Source of the DNA: Microbacterium sp. 1S1
GTDB taxonomy: Bacteria > Actinomycetota > Actinomycetes > Actinomycetales > Microbacteriaceae
Reading direction: 5' to 3'
Assembly: GCF_008271365.1 (NCBI RefSeq)
Contig: NZ_CP043430.1
Span: forward strand, 1,798,001-1,862,000
Length of the DNA stretch: 64,000 nucleotides
Shown here: positions 51,919-59,907 of the stretch, piece by piece
Numbering within the stretch: the first letter of the stretch is position 1
How the letters are laid out: each line of letters starts with the position of its first letter
Position numbers and translations under genes: made by a program
The notes under the pieces: model-generated
Database searches by the model: none
What the model was told of the DNA's origin: nothing
Seen by the model: the letters and a program-made list of their open reading frames with translations, nothing else

Positions 51919-53130
51919 TCAGTCCCGTGCGGCGGGACGGACGAAGGCCCAGGCGGCGACCGCCGCGACGGCGGCGGCCAGGGCCATGGTGACCGCCATC
52001 GTGACGGCGTTCGTGCCTCCGATCCCGGCGGCCACCGGGGCGAGCACCGGGCCGAACAGGAACGACGACATACCGAGCAGGGCCGATGCCGTCCCGGCTC
52101 TGGCACCGTGATGTGCGAGGGCGAGCGTCTGCCCGTTCGGGCCGCCGAGGCCTGCGCACAGCATGAAGCCGACGAGCGCCGCCACGACGCCGCCCACGCC
52201 GGTCCCGGCCACCGCCAACACGAGGAACGTCGTGCTCGCGACGAGCGTCGCCGTGACGCCGCCCAGGTAGACGCGGAGCGGGCCGAAGCGGCGCACGACC
52301 AAGCGGCTCGACTGACTTCCGACGATGCTCGCGAGGGCGCCGGTGGCGAAAGCGAGACTGAAGCTCTGCGGGCTGAGGTCGAAGTCATCCTGGAGAACGA
52401 ACGACGACATCGACAGATAGGTGAAGAACGCGACGCCCGCGCCGGCGGAGGCGCACAAGACAGCGGCGAAGAGCCGGTCGCCCAGCACCGCGCCTGCATG
52501 CGTCCGCAGTACCCCCATGCCTCCGCCGTGTCGCGCCTCCGGGCGCAAAGTCTCCGGCAGGAAGAAGATGACGACGAGCAGCAGGGCGACTCCGATCCCG
52601 GCCAGCACACCGAAGATCCCGCGCCAGTCCATGACCCTGGCGAGCTGTCCGCCCACGACAGGGGCGATGATCGGCGCGGTTCCCGAGACGAGGAACAGGA
52701 GCGAGAGCATTCGCGAGAGTTCGACGCCCTCGAACTGGTCGCGGGCGATCGCCAGACAGATCACGATGCCCGCCGACCCCGCGAGCCCCTGCAGGAATCG
52801 CGCGAGGAGCAGCAGCTCGATGGTCGGGGCGACGGCACACGCCGCGGAGAGCACCGTGAACGCCGCGACGCCGATCAGCAGCGGCAGGCGCCTGCCCAGC
52901 CGGTCGCTGAGCGGCCCCGCCACGAGCTGTCCCAGGCCGAGACCGATCATGCACGCCGACATCGTCACCTGCGCGAGAGCCTCGGTCGTGCCGAGCGATG
53001 CGGCGAGCTGGGGCAGCTGCGGGAGATACAGGTCCATCGACAGGGGCCCGAACGCCTCCAGCATGCCGAGCACCAACATCGCCCGGAGTGTCCCCATGCG
53101 CGCGGGCTCCCCCCGCGCCGGCGCATTCAT
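51919..53130 (-). CDS. Bcr/CflA-type MFS multidrug exporter
   Basis: A 403-residue transporter with about twelve helices. MLEAFGPLSMDLYLPQLPQLAASLG at the N-terminus and GPLSDRLGRRLPLLIG are the Bcr/CflA drug:proton antiporter signatures; RFLQGLAGSAGIVICLAIARDQF is also diagnostic. The ATG at 53130 overlaps the stop of the esterase gene upstream (ATGA), so it is co-transcribed with the two esterases. It may export a product or toxic substrate of the esterases. The substrate is unknown. Confidence 0.92.
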   Translation of the reverse strand: MNAPARGEPARMGTLRAMLVLGMLEAFGPLSMDLYLPQLPQLAASLGTTEALAQVTMSACMIGLGLGQLVAGPLSDRLGRRLPLLIGVAAFTVLSAACAVAPTIELLLLARFLQGLAGSAGIVICLAIARDQFEGVELSRMLSLLFLVSGTAPIIAPVVGGQLARVMDWRGIFGVLAGIGVALLLVVIFFLPETLRPEARHGGGMGVLRTHAGAVLGDRLFAAVLCASAGAGVAFFTYLSMSSFVLQDDFDLSPQSFSLAFATGALASIVGSQSSRLVVRRFGPLRVYLGGVTATLVASTTFLVLAVAGTGVGGVVAALVGFMLCAGLGGPNGQTLALAHHGARAGTASALLGMSSFLFGPVLAPVAAGIGGTNAVTMAVTMALAAAVAAVAAWAFVRPAARD

Positions 53131-54110
53131 CCCGCCAGGCGCAGGACACGGCGCAGCCAGCTCTCCCGCGCGGCCACGGCAGCGCGGGAGACCTCGGCGT
53201 CGGGGGAGAACCCGGCGAAGCCGTGGTAACCGCCGGCCCAGACATGCAGCTCCGCCTGCCCGCCGGTGGCCCAGATCCGCAGCGCATAGTCGACGGCCTC
53301 GTCGCGGAAGGTCTCCGCCGCTCCCACCTCGATGAACGCCGGCGCGAGTCCCGACAGGTCCGCCGCCCGCGCGGGCGCCGCATACGGCGAGACGTGGTCG
53401 GTGAACCGGTCGGCCCCGGCGATCGCGTCCCACGCCGTGTCGTTGTTGTTCCGGTCCCAGGCGCCGAAGCCGTCGTACTGGCGGCTCGACGGGGTCTCGT
53501 TGCGGTCGTCGAGCATCGGGCAGCCGAGAAGCTGTCCGGCCAGATGCGGTCCGCCGCGGTCACGGGAGAGCAGGGCGACCGCTGCCGAGAGTCCGCCGCC
53601 GGCGCTCTGTCCGGAGGCGATGACACGGCCGGTGTCGATCCCGAGCTCCTCCGCGTGGGCGACCATCCACTCCAGCGCGGCATAGCAGTCCTCCGCTTGC
53701 GCCGGTCCGGGGTGTTCGGGGGCGAGGCGGTACTCGACCGCGACGCCGACCACGCCGTGTCGCTCGGCGAGGTCGATGAGCTCGCCGGTGCCGAAGAAGC
53801 GGGTGCCGAGCACCATGCCGCCGCCGTGGATCGAGAGCACCGCCGGGGCCGGTGCTGCTGCGGCCTGCGCCGGGCGCACGATCGTGATCTCGATGTCCGG
53901 CGCGCCGACCGGACCGGGGATCACCCGGTCCTCCCACAGGACGGCTCGACCCTCCGCCTGCACCGCCATCGGCGGGATGATCGTGGCGAAGTGCTCGCGA
54001 TTGGCGTGGATGGTGTCGGCGCGGAGCGGGATGATCTCGACGAGGTCGACGAAGGCGTCCAGCCCCGCCACGAGCTCCGGGTCGTAGGGCACCGGCTCGA
54101 GCGCGCTCAT
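53127..54110 (-). CDS. Alpha/beta hydrolase esterase of the hormone-sensitive lipase family
   Basis: A 327-residue carboxylesterase. The oxyanion-hole motif SIHGGGMVLG, the nucleophile elbow GQSAGGG, and the acid/histidine motifs IEVGAAETFRDEAVDYA and GGYHGFAGF are present, so the Ser-Asp-His triad is complete. VEYRLAPEHPGPA is typical of the hormone-sensitive lipase family. Its start overlaps the stop of a second, similar esterase directly upstream. The pair looks like a tandem duplication: both contain DRVIPGPxGAPDIExTIxRPA and GGQAELHVW. Confidence 0.93.
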   Translation of the reverse strand: MSALEPVPYDPELVAGLDAFVDLVEIIPLRADTIHANREHFATIIPPMAVQAEGRAVLWEDRVIPGPVGAPDIEITIVRPAQAAAAPAPAVLSIHGGGMVLGTRFFGTGELIDLAERHGVVGVAVEYRLAPEHPGPAQAEDCYAALEWMVAHAEELGIDTGRVIASGQSAGGGLSAAVALLSRDRGGPHLAGQLLGCPMLDDRNETPSSRQYDGFGAWDRNNNDTAWDAIAGADRFTDHVSPYAAPARAADLSGLAPAFIEVGAAETFRDEAVDYALRIWATGGQAELHVWAGGYHGFAGFSPDAEVSRAAVAARESWLRRVLRLAG

Positions 54111-55079
54111 GCGGCGGCCCGCCAGACGCGGCGGAGCCACGAGGCCCGCGCGGCCAGAGCGGCACGGGTGATCTGGGCCTCCGGCATGTACATGTCGAAG
54201 CCGTGGGCGCCACCGCCCCAGACATGCAGCTCGGCCTGCCCGCCCGTCTCCCAGAGTCGCAGGGCGTAGGCGGTGTCCTCGTCGCGGAACATCTCCGCCG
54301 CGCCGACCTCGATGTAGGCCGGCGGGAGGCCGGAGACGTCCGTCGCGCGGCTCGGAGCGGCGTAGGCAGGGGCCTCGGCGCTGAAGGCGAGGTCGTCGCC
54401 GAGGACGCACGACCAGGCGAGGAGGTTCATGTCGCGCTGCCAGGTTCCGATGCCGTCGTACTGACGGCTGGCGACCGTGGTGTTGGTGTTGTCGATCATG
54501 GGGCACAGCAGCAGCTGCCCTGCCATCACGGGGCCCCGCCGATCGCGTGCCAGGAGGGCGACGGCCGCGGTGAGGCCCCCGCCCGCGCTGCCCCCCGCCC
54601 ACGACGATGCGCGCGGGGTCGATGCCGAGGTCTGCGGCATGGGCGTGCGTCCACACGAAGGCGGCGTAGCAGTCCTCCACGCCCGCGGGGTACGGGTTCT
54701 CCGGCGCGAGGCGGTACTCGACGTTCACGGCCACGACGCCGTGCTCCGCGACGATGTCGACCACCCGAGCCGTCTCCCACGAGCGGTGGCCGACGATCAT
54801 GCCGCCGCCATGGATGTTCACGAAGCCGGGGAGCGTCGACGTCCCGGAACCGGCGGGGCGGAAGATCGTGACCTCGATGTCCGGCGCTCCGGGCGGGCCG
54901 GGGATGACGCGATCCTCCCAGGTGATGTCCCGGCCGGCGATCACGGCGTCATTGTCCGGGAACATCCGGTCGACGCCGTCGCGCGGCAGGGTCTCGCGGG
55001 TGAGGGCGGGCTGCGGGTTCTTCGCGATCTCGTCGAGCACGGCCTGCACGTCGGGATCGAAGGGGACGGGGATGGTCAT
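54107..55079 (-). pseudogene. Alpha/beta hydrolase esterase, tandem paralogue, frameshifted
   Basis: The N-terminal half (NIHGGGMIVGHRSWE, VEYRLAPENPYPAGVED) and the C-terminal half (SAGGGLTAAVALLARD, IEVGAAEMFRDEDTAYALRL, GGGAHGFDMYM) are in different frames. The break is exactly at the nucleophile elbow. The C6 run at 54591-54596 has one base too many; with five it reads VGGGSAGGGL and the whole gene encodes about 323 residues. GAGGGAG lies upstream of ATG 55079. If the frameshift is real, the protein would end shortly after the break and be inactive. It lies upstream of the paralogous esterase and the MFS exporter. Confidence 0.9.
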
Positions 55080-55103
55080 GGTTCTCCCTCGGGTGGGACG
55101 GCG

Positions 55104-56063
55104 TCAGGGGCCCTCGGGGTCGACGACCCCGCGGTCGGCCCAGAAGGGCTCGGCGAGACGGCGCAGCTCGGCGGCCCCGATGCGGTCGACCAGCGCGACC
55201 GCATCGAGGTTCGCCCGCAGCTGCACGACGCTGGAGGCGCCGAACAGGGTCGTCGTCAGGGCGGGGTGGGTGAGGGTGAACGCGATGCCGAGCTGGGCAG
55301 GGGTCACGCCGAGGTCCTCCGCGACCGCCGTGAACGCGGGGACGTCGGCGATGATCCGTTCCCGGATCCCGCCGGGGTCCCGCCCGATCTGGCGGTCGCC
55401 GTTCAGCTTGCCGGCGAGGATGCCGCCCTCCAGGCAGTCCGAGGCCTGGAGGGTGAGGCCCTGCTCCCAGAGCCGCGCGAAGGGCGCGCCGTCCGGAATC
55501 GACCGCCGCGAGACGCTGTACTTGAGCTGCGCGATCTGCGGACCGGGCACGCCCTCCGCGGCGGCGAGGTCGATCAGGGCCTGGATGCTCTCGGCCGACC
55601 AGTTGTTCACGCCCCAGGCACGGATGAGCCCGGCCTCCGTGAGCGCGGCGAGGTCGAGCACGAGGTCGCGCAGCTCGAGGTCGTCGCGGCGGAGGTCGCC
55701 GAGGATGACGAGGTCGGCGTGCTCGGTGCCCACCCGCATCAGGGCGTTCTCGAGTTGCGGGCGGAAACCGTCGGCTCCGAAGGCCTCGAGCCACAGCTTC
55801 GACGACAGCAGCCACTCGTCTCGGTGCAGGCCGGCCGCGCGCACCATGGCCGAGAAGATCACGTCGGTGAACACGGGCGGCGAGTCGGGCGCGGAGTACA
55901 CGCCCACGTCGAAGAGGTTCACACCGCGGTCGGTGGCCTCGCGCAGCAGAGCCACCGCGTCCGCGAAGTCCATCCGGTCGTAGGTGTGCCACGAGCCGAG
56001 GGAGAACAGGGACGCCTGCAGGCCGCTGCGGCCGATCTCACGGAGGGGGAGGGAACGGGTCAT
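55104..56063 (-). CDS. Aldo/keto reductase family protein
   Basis: A 319-residue TIM-barrel protein of the aldo/keto reductase superfamily (LREIGRSGLQASLFSLGSW; WGVNNWSAESIQALI; GVTPAQLGIAFTL; FGASSVVQLRANL). The tetrad Asp, Tyr and Lys align to FDVGVYSAPDS and LLSSKLWLE. The tetrad histidine normally follows a DxxxxH pattern; here the stretch reads ADLVILGDLRRD, with no histidine. It is preceded by GAGGAG, 9 bases after the zinc alcohol dehydrogenase stop. A similar protein without this histidine is encoded at 58111. The reaction is unknown. Confidence 0.88.
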   Translation of the reverse strand: MTRSLPLREIGRSGLQASLFSLGSWHTYDRMDFADAVALLREATDRGVNLFDVGVYSAPDSPPVFTDVIFSAMVRAAGLHRDEWLLSSKLWLEAFGADGFRPQLENALMRVGTEHADLVILGDLRRDDLELRDLVLDLAALTEAGLIRAWGVNNWSAESIQALIDLAAAEGVPGPQIAQLKYSVSRRSIPDGAPFARLWEQGLTLQASDCLEGGILAGKLNGDRQIGRDPGGIRERIIADVPAFTAVAEDLGVTPAQLGIAFTLTHPALTTTLFGASSVVQLRANLDAVALVDRIGAAELRRLAEPFWADRGVVDPEGP

Positions 56064-56072
56064 GGGTGCTCC

Positions 56073-57173
56073 TCAGAGGCTCGGGTCGATGACGGCCTTG
56101 ACCTCATCGAGGTGGTGCATGTGGGCGATCTTCGCGGAGGCGTCGGCGAGTCCGACCGGTGCGCTGAACAGGTCGTCCCAGGGGAAGCGGTCGGCGAACG
56201 CCGTGAAGAACTCGACGGCGCGGGCGTAGTCCGAGATGTCGCCGTTGAGCGAGCCGACCACCGTGAGCTCTTTGCCCATGATCGTGCTGAGGGCGAAGGG
56301 GTCTCCGGCCGGGCCGGTCGAGCCGACGATCGCCACCGTGCCGCGCTGGGCGGCCATTCCGACGGCGTCCGGACCGACGCTCGGGGCTCCGGCGAAGTCG
56401 AACACATGATCCGCCCCCGCACCCCCGGTGAGCGCCAGCACCTGGTCGATGACGGGGCCGTCGCGGAAGTCCACGACGGCGTCGGCCCCGAAGCGCCCGG
56501 CGAGCTCCAGACGGGCAGCGGGAGCGCCGACGGTGATGACCTGCCCTGCGCCCGCGATGGTCGCGACCGCGGTCGCGAAGATGCCCAGCGCTCCGGAGCC
56601 CTGCACCACCACGCGGGAGCCGGGACGGATGCGGCCCGCGCGCTCGAACGCCCGGAGGACGGTCTTCGCGGCGCAGCCCGCCATCGAGGCCCAGGTGTCC
56701 TTGACCGCCGCGGGCAGCAGGAGCTTCGCCGCACCCGGGGTCACGTACGCGTACTCGGAGAGCCCGGCCGTCGCGAACGGCGGCACGTCGGCGCGCTGGA
56801 GGAAGCCGTAGCCGCGGCGCGAGCACGCGACCGGTTCGCGCAGCACGACGCAGCCGTGGCACTCGCCGCAGGTGGACTCCGACCAGCCGATCCGGTCGCC
56901 CGGGGAGAGGGAGCGGCCGAGGGCGTCCCGGGTGTCGGGGCCGGTCGCCACGATCTCGCCGACCATCTCGTGACCGAGGACCATGGGCAGCATGCCGGGG
57001 AACGTCATCTTCCCCTCCCAGATCTCGATGTCCGTGCCGCAGAGCGTCGTACAGGCGATGCGCACGAGGGCGGCGCCCGGTTCGATCTCGTCGGGGAGCG
57101 GGAGGTCCTGCAGGGTGAGGGGCTCGCCGTGCGCGGTGAGCACCGCCGCGCGGGTGGTGGTGGGGAGGGTCAT
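56073..57173 (-). CDS. Zinc-dependent alcohol dehydrogenase (medium-chain)
   Basis: A 366-residue dehydrogenase with catalytic zinc ligands in TTLCGTDIEIWEG and VLGHEMVGEI, and a structural zinc loop with four cysteines (ESTCGECHGCVVLREPVACS). The NAD-binding domain has VVVQGSGALGIFATAVATI. The length is typical. Its neighbours are two SDR/AKR-type enzymes, so the cluster may oxidise a sugar or polyol. GGAGAAG precedes the ATG at 57173. The substrate is unknown. Confidence 0.93.
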   Translation of the reverse strand: MTLPTTTRAAVLTAHGEPLTLQDLPLPDEIEPGAALVRIACTTLCGTDIEIWEGKMTFPGMLPMVLGHEMVGEIVATGPDTRDALGRSLSPGDRIGWSESTCGECHGCVVLREPVACSRRGYGFLQRADVPPFATAGLSEYAYVTPGAAKLLLPAAVKDTWASMAGCAAKTVLRAFERAGRIRPGSRVVVQGSGALGIFATAVATIAGAGQVITVGAPAARLELAGRFGADAVVDFRDGPVIDQVLALTGGAGADHVFDFAGAPSVGPDAVGMAAQRGTVAIVGSTGPAGDPFALSTIMGKELTVVGSLNGDISDYARAVEFFTAFADRFPWDDLFSAPVGLADASAKIAHMHHLDEVKAVIDPSL

Positions 57174-57197
57174 GGGCTTCTCCAGTCGCAGGGGCGG

Positions 57198-57256
57198 GTG
57201 GCGGGACGGGAAACGGTCCTCCCGAGTGGCTGGAAGGAGCGGAAGTGATCCCGCGC
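57198..57256. repeat. Solo copy of the 58-base palindrome
   Basis: The segment starts GTGGCGGGACGGGAAACGGT and ends AAGTGATCCCGCGC, 59 bases in all. It matches the ends of the elements in the arrays at 42.1-42.7 kb and 59.1-59.6 kb. It occupies the gap between the alcohol dehydrogenase start and the SDR stop. Confidence 0.6.
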
Positions 57257-57275
57257 GGAGGCGGGGGGCGGGGGG

Positions 57276-58010
57276 TCAGACGAGGAGCTGGCCGCCGTCG
57301 ACGGGGACCGAGACCCCGGTGATGTGACTGGCGGCCTCGCTCGCGAGGAACAGCACGAGCGGCGTGACCTGGTCGACCTCGGCAATCGTGCCGAGCGGGA
57401 TGCGGGACTCCCAGGCGGCCCTCGCCTCCGGGTCCGAGGCGAAGCCGGCGGTCAGCGGGGTCAGCACGGGGCCGGGGGCGACGGCGTTGACCCGCACACC
57501 GACGCCGGCGAGCTCGACGGCGGCGGTACGGGTAAGCGCGTCGACAGCGGCCTTCGTGGCCTCGTAGTGCCCGAGGCCCGGGGTGGGCTGCCGGGCGCCG
57601 ATCGAGGAGATGTTGACGATGGCCCCGCGACCGGCGGTGGCGAGCAGGCCGCCGAAGACCCGGAGCATGAGGAACGTGCCGCGGACGTTGACCCGCAGGG
57701 CGGCGTCGACCGCGTCCACCGAGACCTCCTGAAGCGTCCCGCCGCCCGCGACGACGCCGGCGTTGTTGACGAGGACGTCGAGCCCGCCGGTCTCGCGGAT
57801 CCGTTCCGCCGCCGCCTGCACCGATGCTTCGTCGCCGATGTCGAGAGAGAGGGCGGTGGCGCCGATCTCGGCGGCGACGGCCGCGGCAGCGGCGTCGTCG
57901 ACATCGCCGATGAACACCTCGTCGCCCGCCGCGCGGAAGGCGGCCGCGATCCCGCGGCCGAGTCCTGAGGCGCCTCCGGTGACCAGGATGCGACGGGGGG
58001 AAGCGGTCAT
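57276..58010 (-). CDS. SDR-family oxidoreductase
   Basis: A 244-residue classical short-chain dehydrogenase with VTGGASGLGRGIA, the NAD-type aspartate in IGDVDD, LVNNAGVVAGG, the serine in NISSIGARQ and the YEATKAAVDAL tyrosine-lysine. VAPGPVLTPL and ITGVSVPVDGGQLLV are typical ends. GAGGAC lies before the ATG at 58010. It is divergent from the aldo/keto reductase at 58111, with a symmetrical element between them, and precedes the alcohol dehydrogenase on the same strand. Confidence 0.92.
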   Translation of the reverse strand: MTASPRRILVTGGASGLGRGIAAAFRAAGDEVFIGDVDDAAAAAVAAEIGATALSLDIGDEASVQAAAERIRETGGLDVLVNNAGVVAGGGTLQEVSVDAVDAALRVNVRGTFLMLRVFGGLLATAGRGAIVNISSIGARQPTPGLGHYEATKAAVDALTRTAAVELAGVGVRVNAVAPGPVLTPLTAGFASDPEARAAWESRIPLGTIAEVDQVTPLVLFLASEAASHITGVSVPVDGGQLLV

Positions 58011-58055
58011 GTTCGTCCTCACTGACGGGTGCTCTGACGGGGTGAGTCCGTTATA

Positions 58056-58071
58056 TTCTACAAACATAGAA
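58056..58071. promoter_or_regulatory. Candidate operator in a divergent promoter region
   Basis: TTCTACAAACATAGAA is a perfect inverted repeat with five-base arms (TTCTA/TAGAA), in an A+T-rich stretch (TTATATTCTACAAACATAGA) between the divergent SDR and aldo/keto reductase genes. It probably overlaps their promoters. No regulator gene is adjacent. Confidence 0.45.
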
Positions 58072-58110
58072 AAACACAACCCCGAGTCCCGAGACGGCGA
58101 AGGAGCCCTC

Positions 58111-59073
58111 ATGTCCGATGCGACCTCCCCCCGCAAGCCGCTGTCCCCGGGGGGTGCGACGGTGCCGCCGCTCGCCCTCGGCTCCTGGAACACCTGGGAT
58201 CGCATGCGCTTCGACGAGGCCGTGCGCCTCATCCACCGGGCGGTCGAGCTCGACGCCGGGTTCTTCGACGTCGCGTACTACAACATGGGACCGCACGCCG
58301 AGAACTCCCGGACGGACATCCTTTTCGGCGAGGCCTTCCGGGAGAGCGGTGTGGACCGTGCCGAGGTCGTGCTGTGCGGCAAGCTCTGGCTCTGGGACTG
58401 GCCGAACCAGGGCTTCCGCGCGCAGATCGAAGAGTCACTGGACCGGGCCGGCCTCGACCGGTTCGACACCCTCGTGGTGGGGGACTACCGCCATGCCCCG
58501 GACATGCCGCGGCTCGTCGCCGACGTGAACGCCCTCATCGCGGACGGCCTCGTCGACTCCTGGGGGATCAACAACTGGCGGATCGCGGACACCGGGGCGG
58601 CGCTCGCCGAGGCGGACGCTCAGGGGCTGATCGGCCCCTCGTTCGCACAGCTCAAGTACGGCATTGCTCGACGGGCCATGGCGGAGGGTGATGCGTACGG
58701 GCCGCTGTTCGCCGACGGGACTCTCACGCTGCAGGCCTCCGACGTGTTCGAGGGCGGGATTCTCGCCACGGGCCGGATGCCGGAGCGGAAGATCGGCGCC
58801 GACGTCGGAGGTGTCCGTGAGCGGATCGTCGCCCTGTATCCCGAGGTCGCTCGGGTCGCCGGCGAGTTCGGGGTGACCCCGGCGGCCCTCGGTATCGCCT
58901 TCTGTCTGACGAACCCCGCGACGGCCAACGTGCTGTTCGGTGCCTCCCGGGTCGCGCAGCTCGAGGAGAACCACGCCGCCCTCGCCCTCGCCCGTCACCG
59001 TGGAGCCGAGGTCCGCGCCGCCCTCGTCGGCTGCCGCGTCGACCAGTCCGTTCGCCCCGACGGCACCTGGTGA
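58111..59073 (+). CDS. Aldo/keto reductase family protein, paralogue
   Basis: A 320-residue aldo/keto reductase-fold protein related to the one at 55104 (shared LTLQASDxxEGGILA, FGVTPAALGIAF, NVLFGASRVAQLEENH). GAAGGAG precedes ATG 58111, so longer upstream starts are rejected. Tyr and Lys candidates lie in FFDVAYYNMG and VVLCGKLWLW. In place of the tetrad histidine there is FDTLVVGDYRHAPD, with GD where the family has a histidine; a histidine three residues later might substitute. It is divergent from the SDR gene. Confidence 0.88.
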   Translation: MSDATSPRKPLSPGGATVPPLALGSWNTWDRMRFDEAVRLIHRAVELDAGFFDVAYYNMGPHAENSRTDILFGEAFRESGVDRAEVVLCGKLWLWDWPNQGFRAQIEESLDRAGLDRFDTLVVGDYRHAPDMPRLVADVNALIADGLVDSWGINNWRIADTGAALAEADAQGLIGPSFAQLKYGIARRAMAEGDAYGPLFADGTLTLQASDVFEGGILATGRMPERKIGADVGGVRERIVALYPEVARVAGEFGVTPAALGIAFCLTNPATANVLFGASRVAQLEENHAALALARHRGAEVRAALVGCRVDQSVRPDGTW

Positions 59074-59118
59074 CTCCCGCCTCCCCGTGGTCGCATTCCC
59101 CGCCGCGGCCGACTCCGC

Positions 59119-59639
59119 GTGCGGGATCACTTCCGCACCTCGCGGGCACTCCGCGGGCCCGTTCGTGATCCCGCGTCCTCCGCTCCCGCGTCCCACTCCG
59201 CGTGCGGGATAGGTTCCGCACCTCGAGGGTGCCTCCCGGGCATGTTTCTGATCCCGCACGGCGTGGCGTTCTGTGCGCCGATTCGAAAACGCGCCGCGTA
59301 GGGAGGGCGAGTGGCCGATTCTGATCCCGCGTCTGGTGGTGGCTGTGCCCGTCGCCGAGCGCCGTTCCGGTGCGACCGAACCGCTCTTCTGCGCCCCGGA
59401 TCAGAAGTGCTCCTCCAGTCCGGGCGGGAGGTGCGTTCTTGATCCCGGCGGGCGGGGTCGGCGGTGCTCCGGGGCCAGCGACGTAGCCCGTCCGCGCCGT
59501 CACTCCGGTGCGGGATGGAAACGGTGCCTTGAAGGCGTAGCCGAGGGGTCGTTTCTGAGCCCGGCGAGGGGAGCGGGCGCCGTGCGGGATCAGAAACGGA
59601 CCTCGCGGGAAGGGGAGGGGTGCGGGATTGATCCCGCGC
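59119..59639. repeat. Array 2: six 58-base imperfect palindromes
   Basis: Units lie at 59119-59176, 59202-59259, 59275-59332, 59393-59450, 59508-59566 (59 bases) and 59582-59639. The ends GTGCGGGATcAgaAACGG and GTTTCTGATCCCGCaC match array 1; some units are degenerate at the left end. Spacers are 13-60 bases. The 59074-59907 intergenic region holds no gene that I can support. Confidence 0.82.
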
Positions 59640-59715
59640 GGGCACGGGAGCGGGAGCCGGCACGGGAGCGGGGAGCCGGCACGGGCGCGGAGCTGCACGG
59701 GCGCAGGCACGGGAT
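59640..59715. repeat. Tandem repeat of about 18-19 bases after array 2
   Basis: GGCACGGGAGCGGGAGCC recurs head to tail about three times and then degenerates (GGCACGGGCGCGGAG, GCACGGGCGCAG). Like the short repeats at 42003 and 42766, it abuts a palindrome array. Confidence 0.65.
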
Positions 59716-59907
59716 GTGCGCGGGGGAGCAAGGTGCGTGCGCGCTGAGGCATCGGTCCTCGCGAGCGGGGGGAGAAAGGCGCTTGCGCTCTTTTTCCACG
59801 CATGTAGACTAACCAGCACGACACATCGAAGTGGCGTCGGTCCCGGGTCTCCGGTCAGCGGCTCTTCGAACCTTCTTCACCACCCCCTGCACCCGAGAGA
59901 AGGAACC

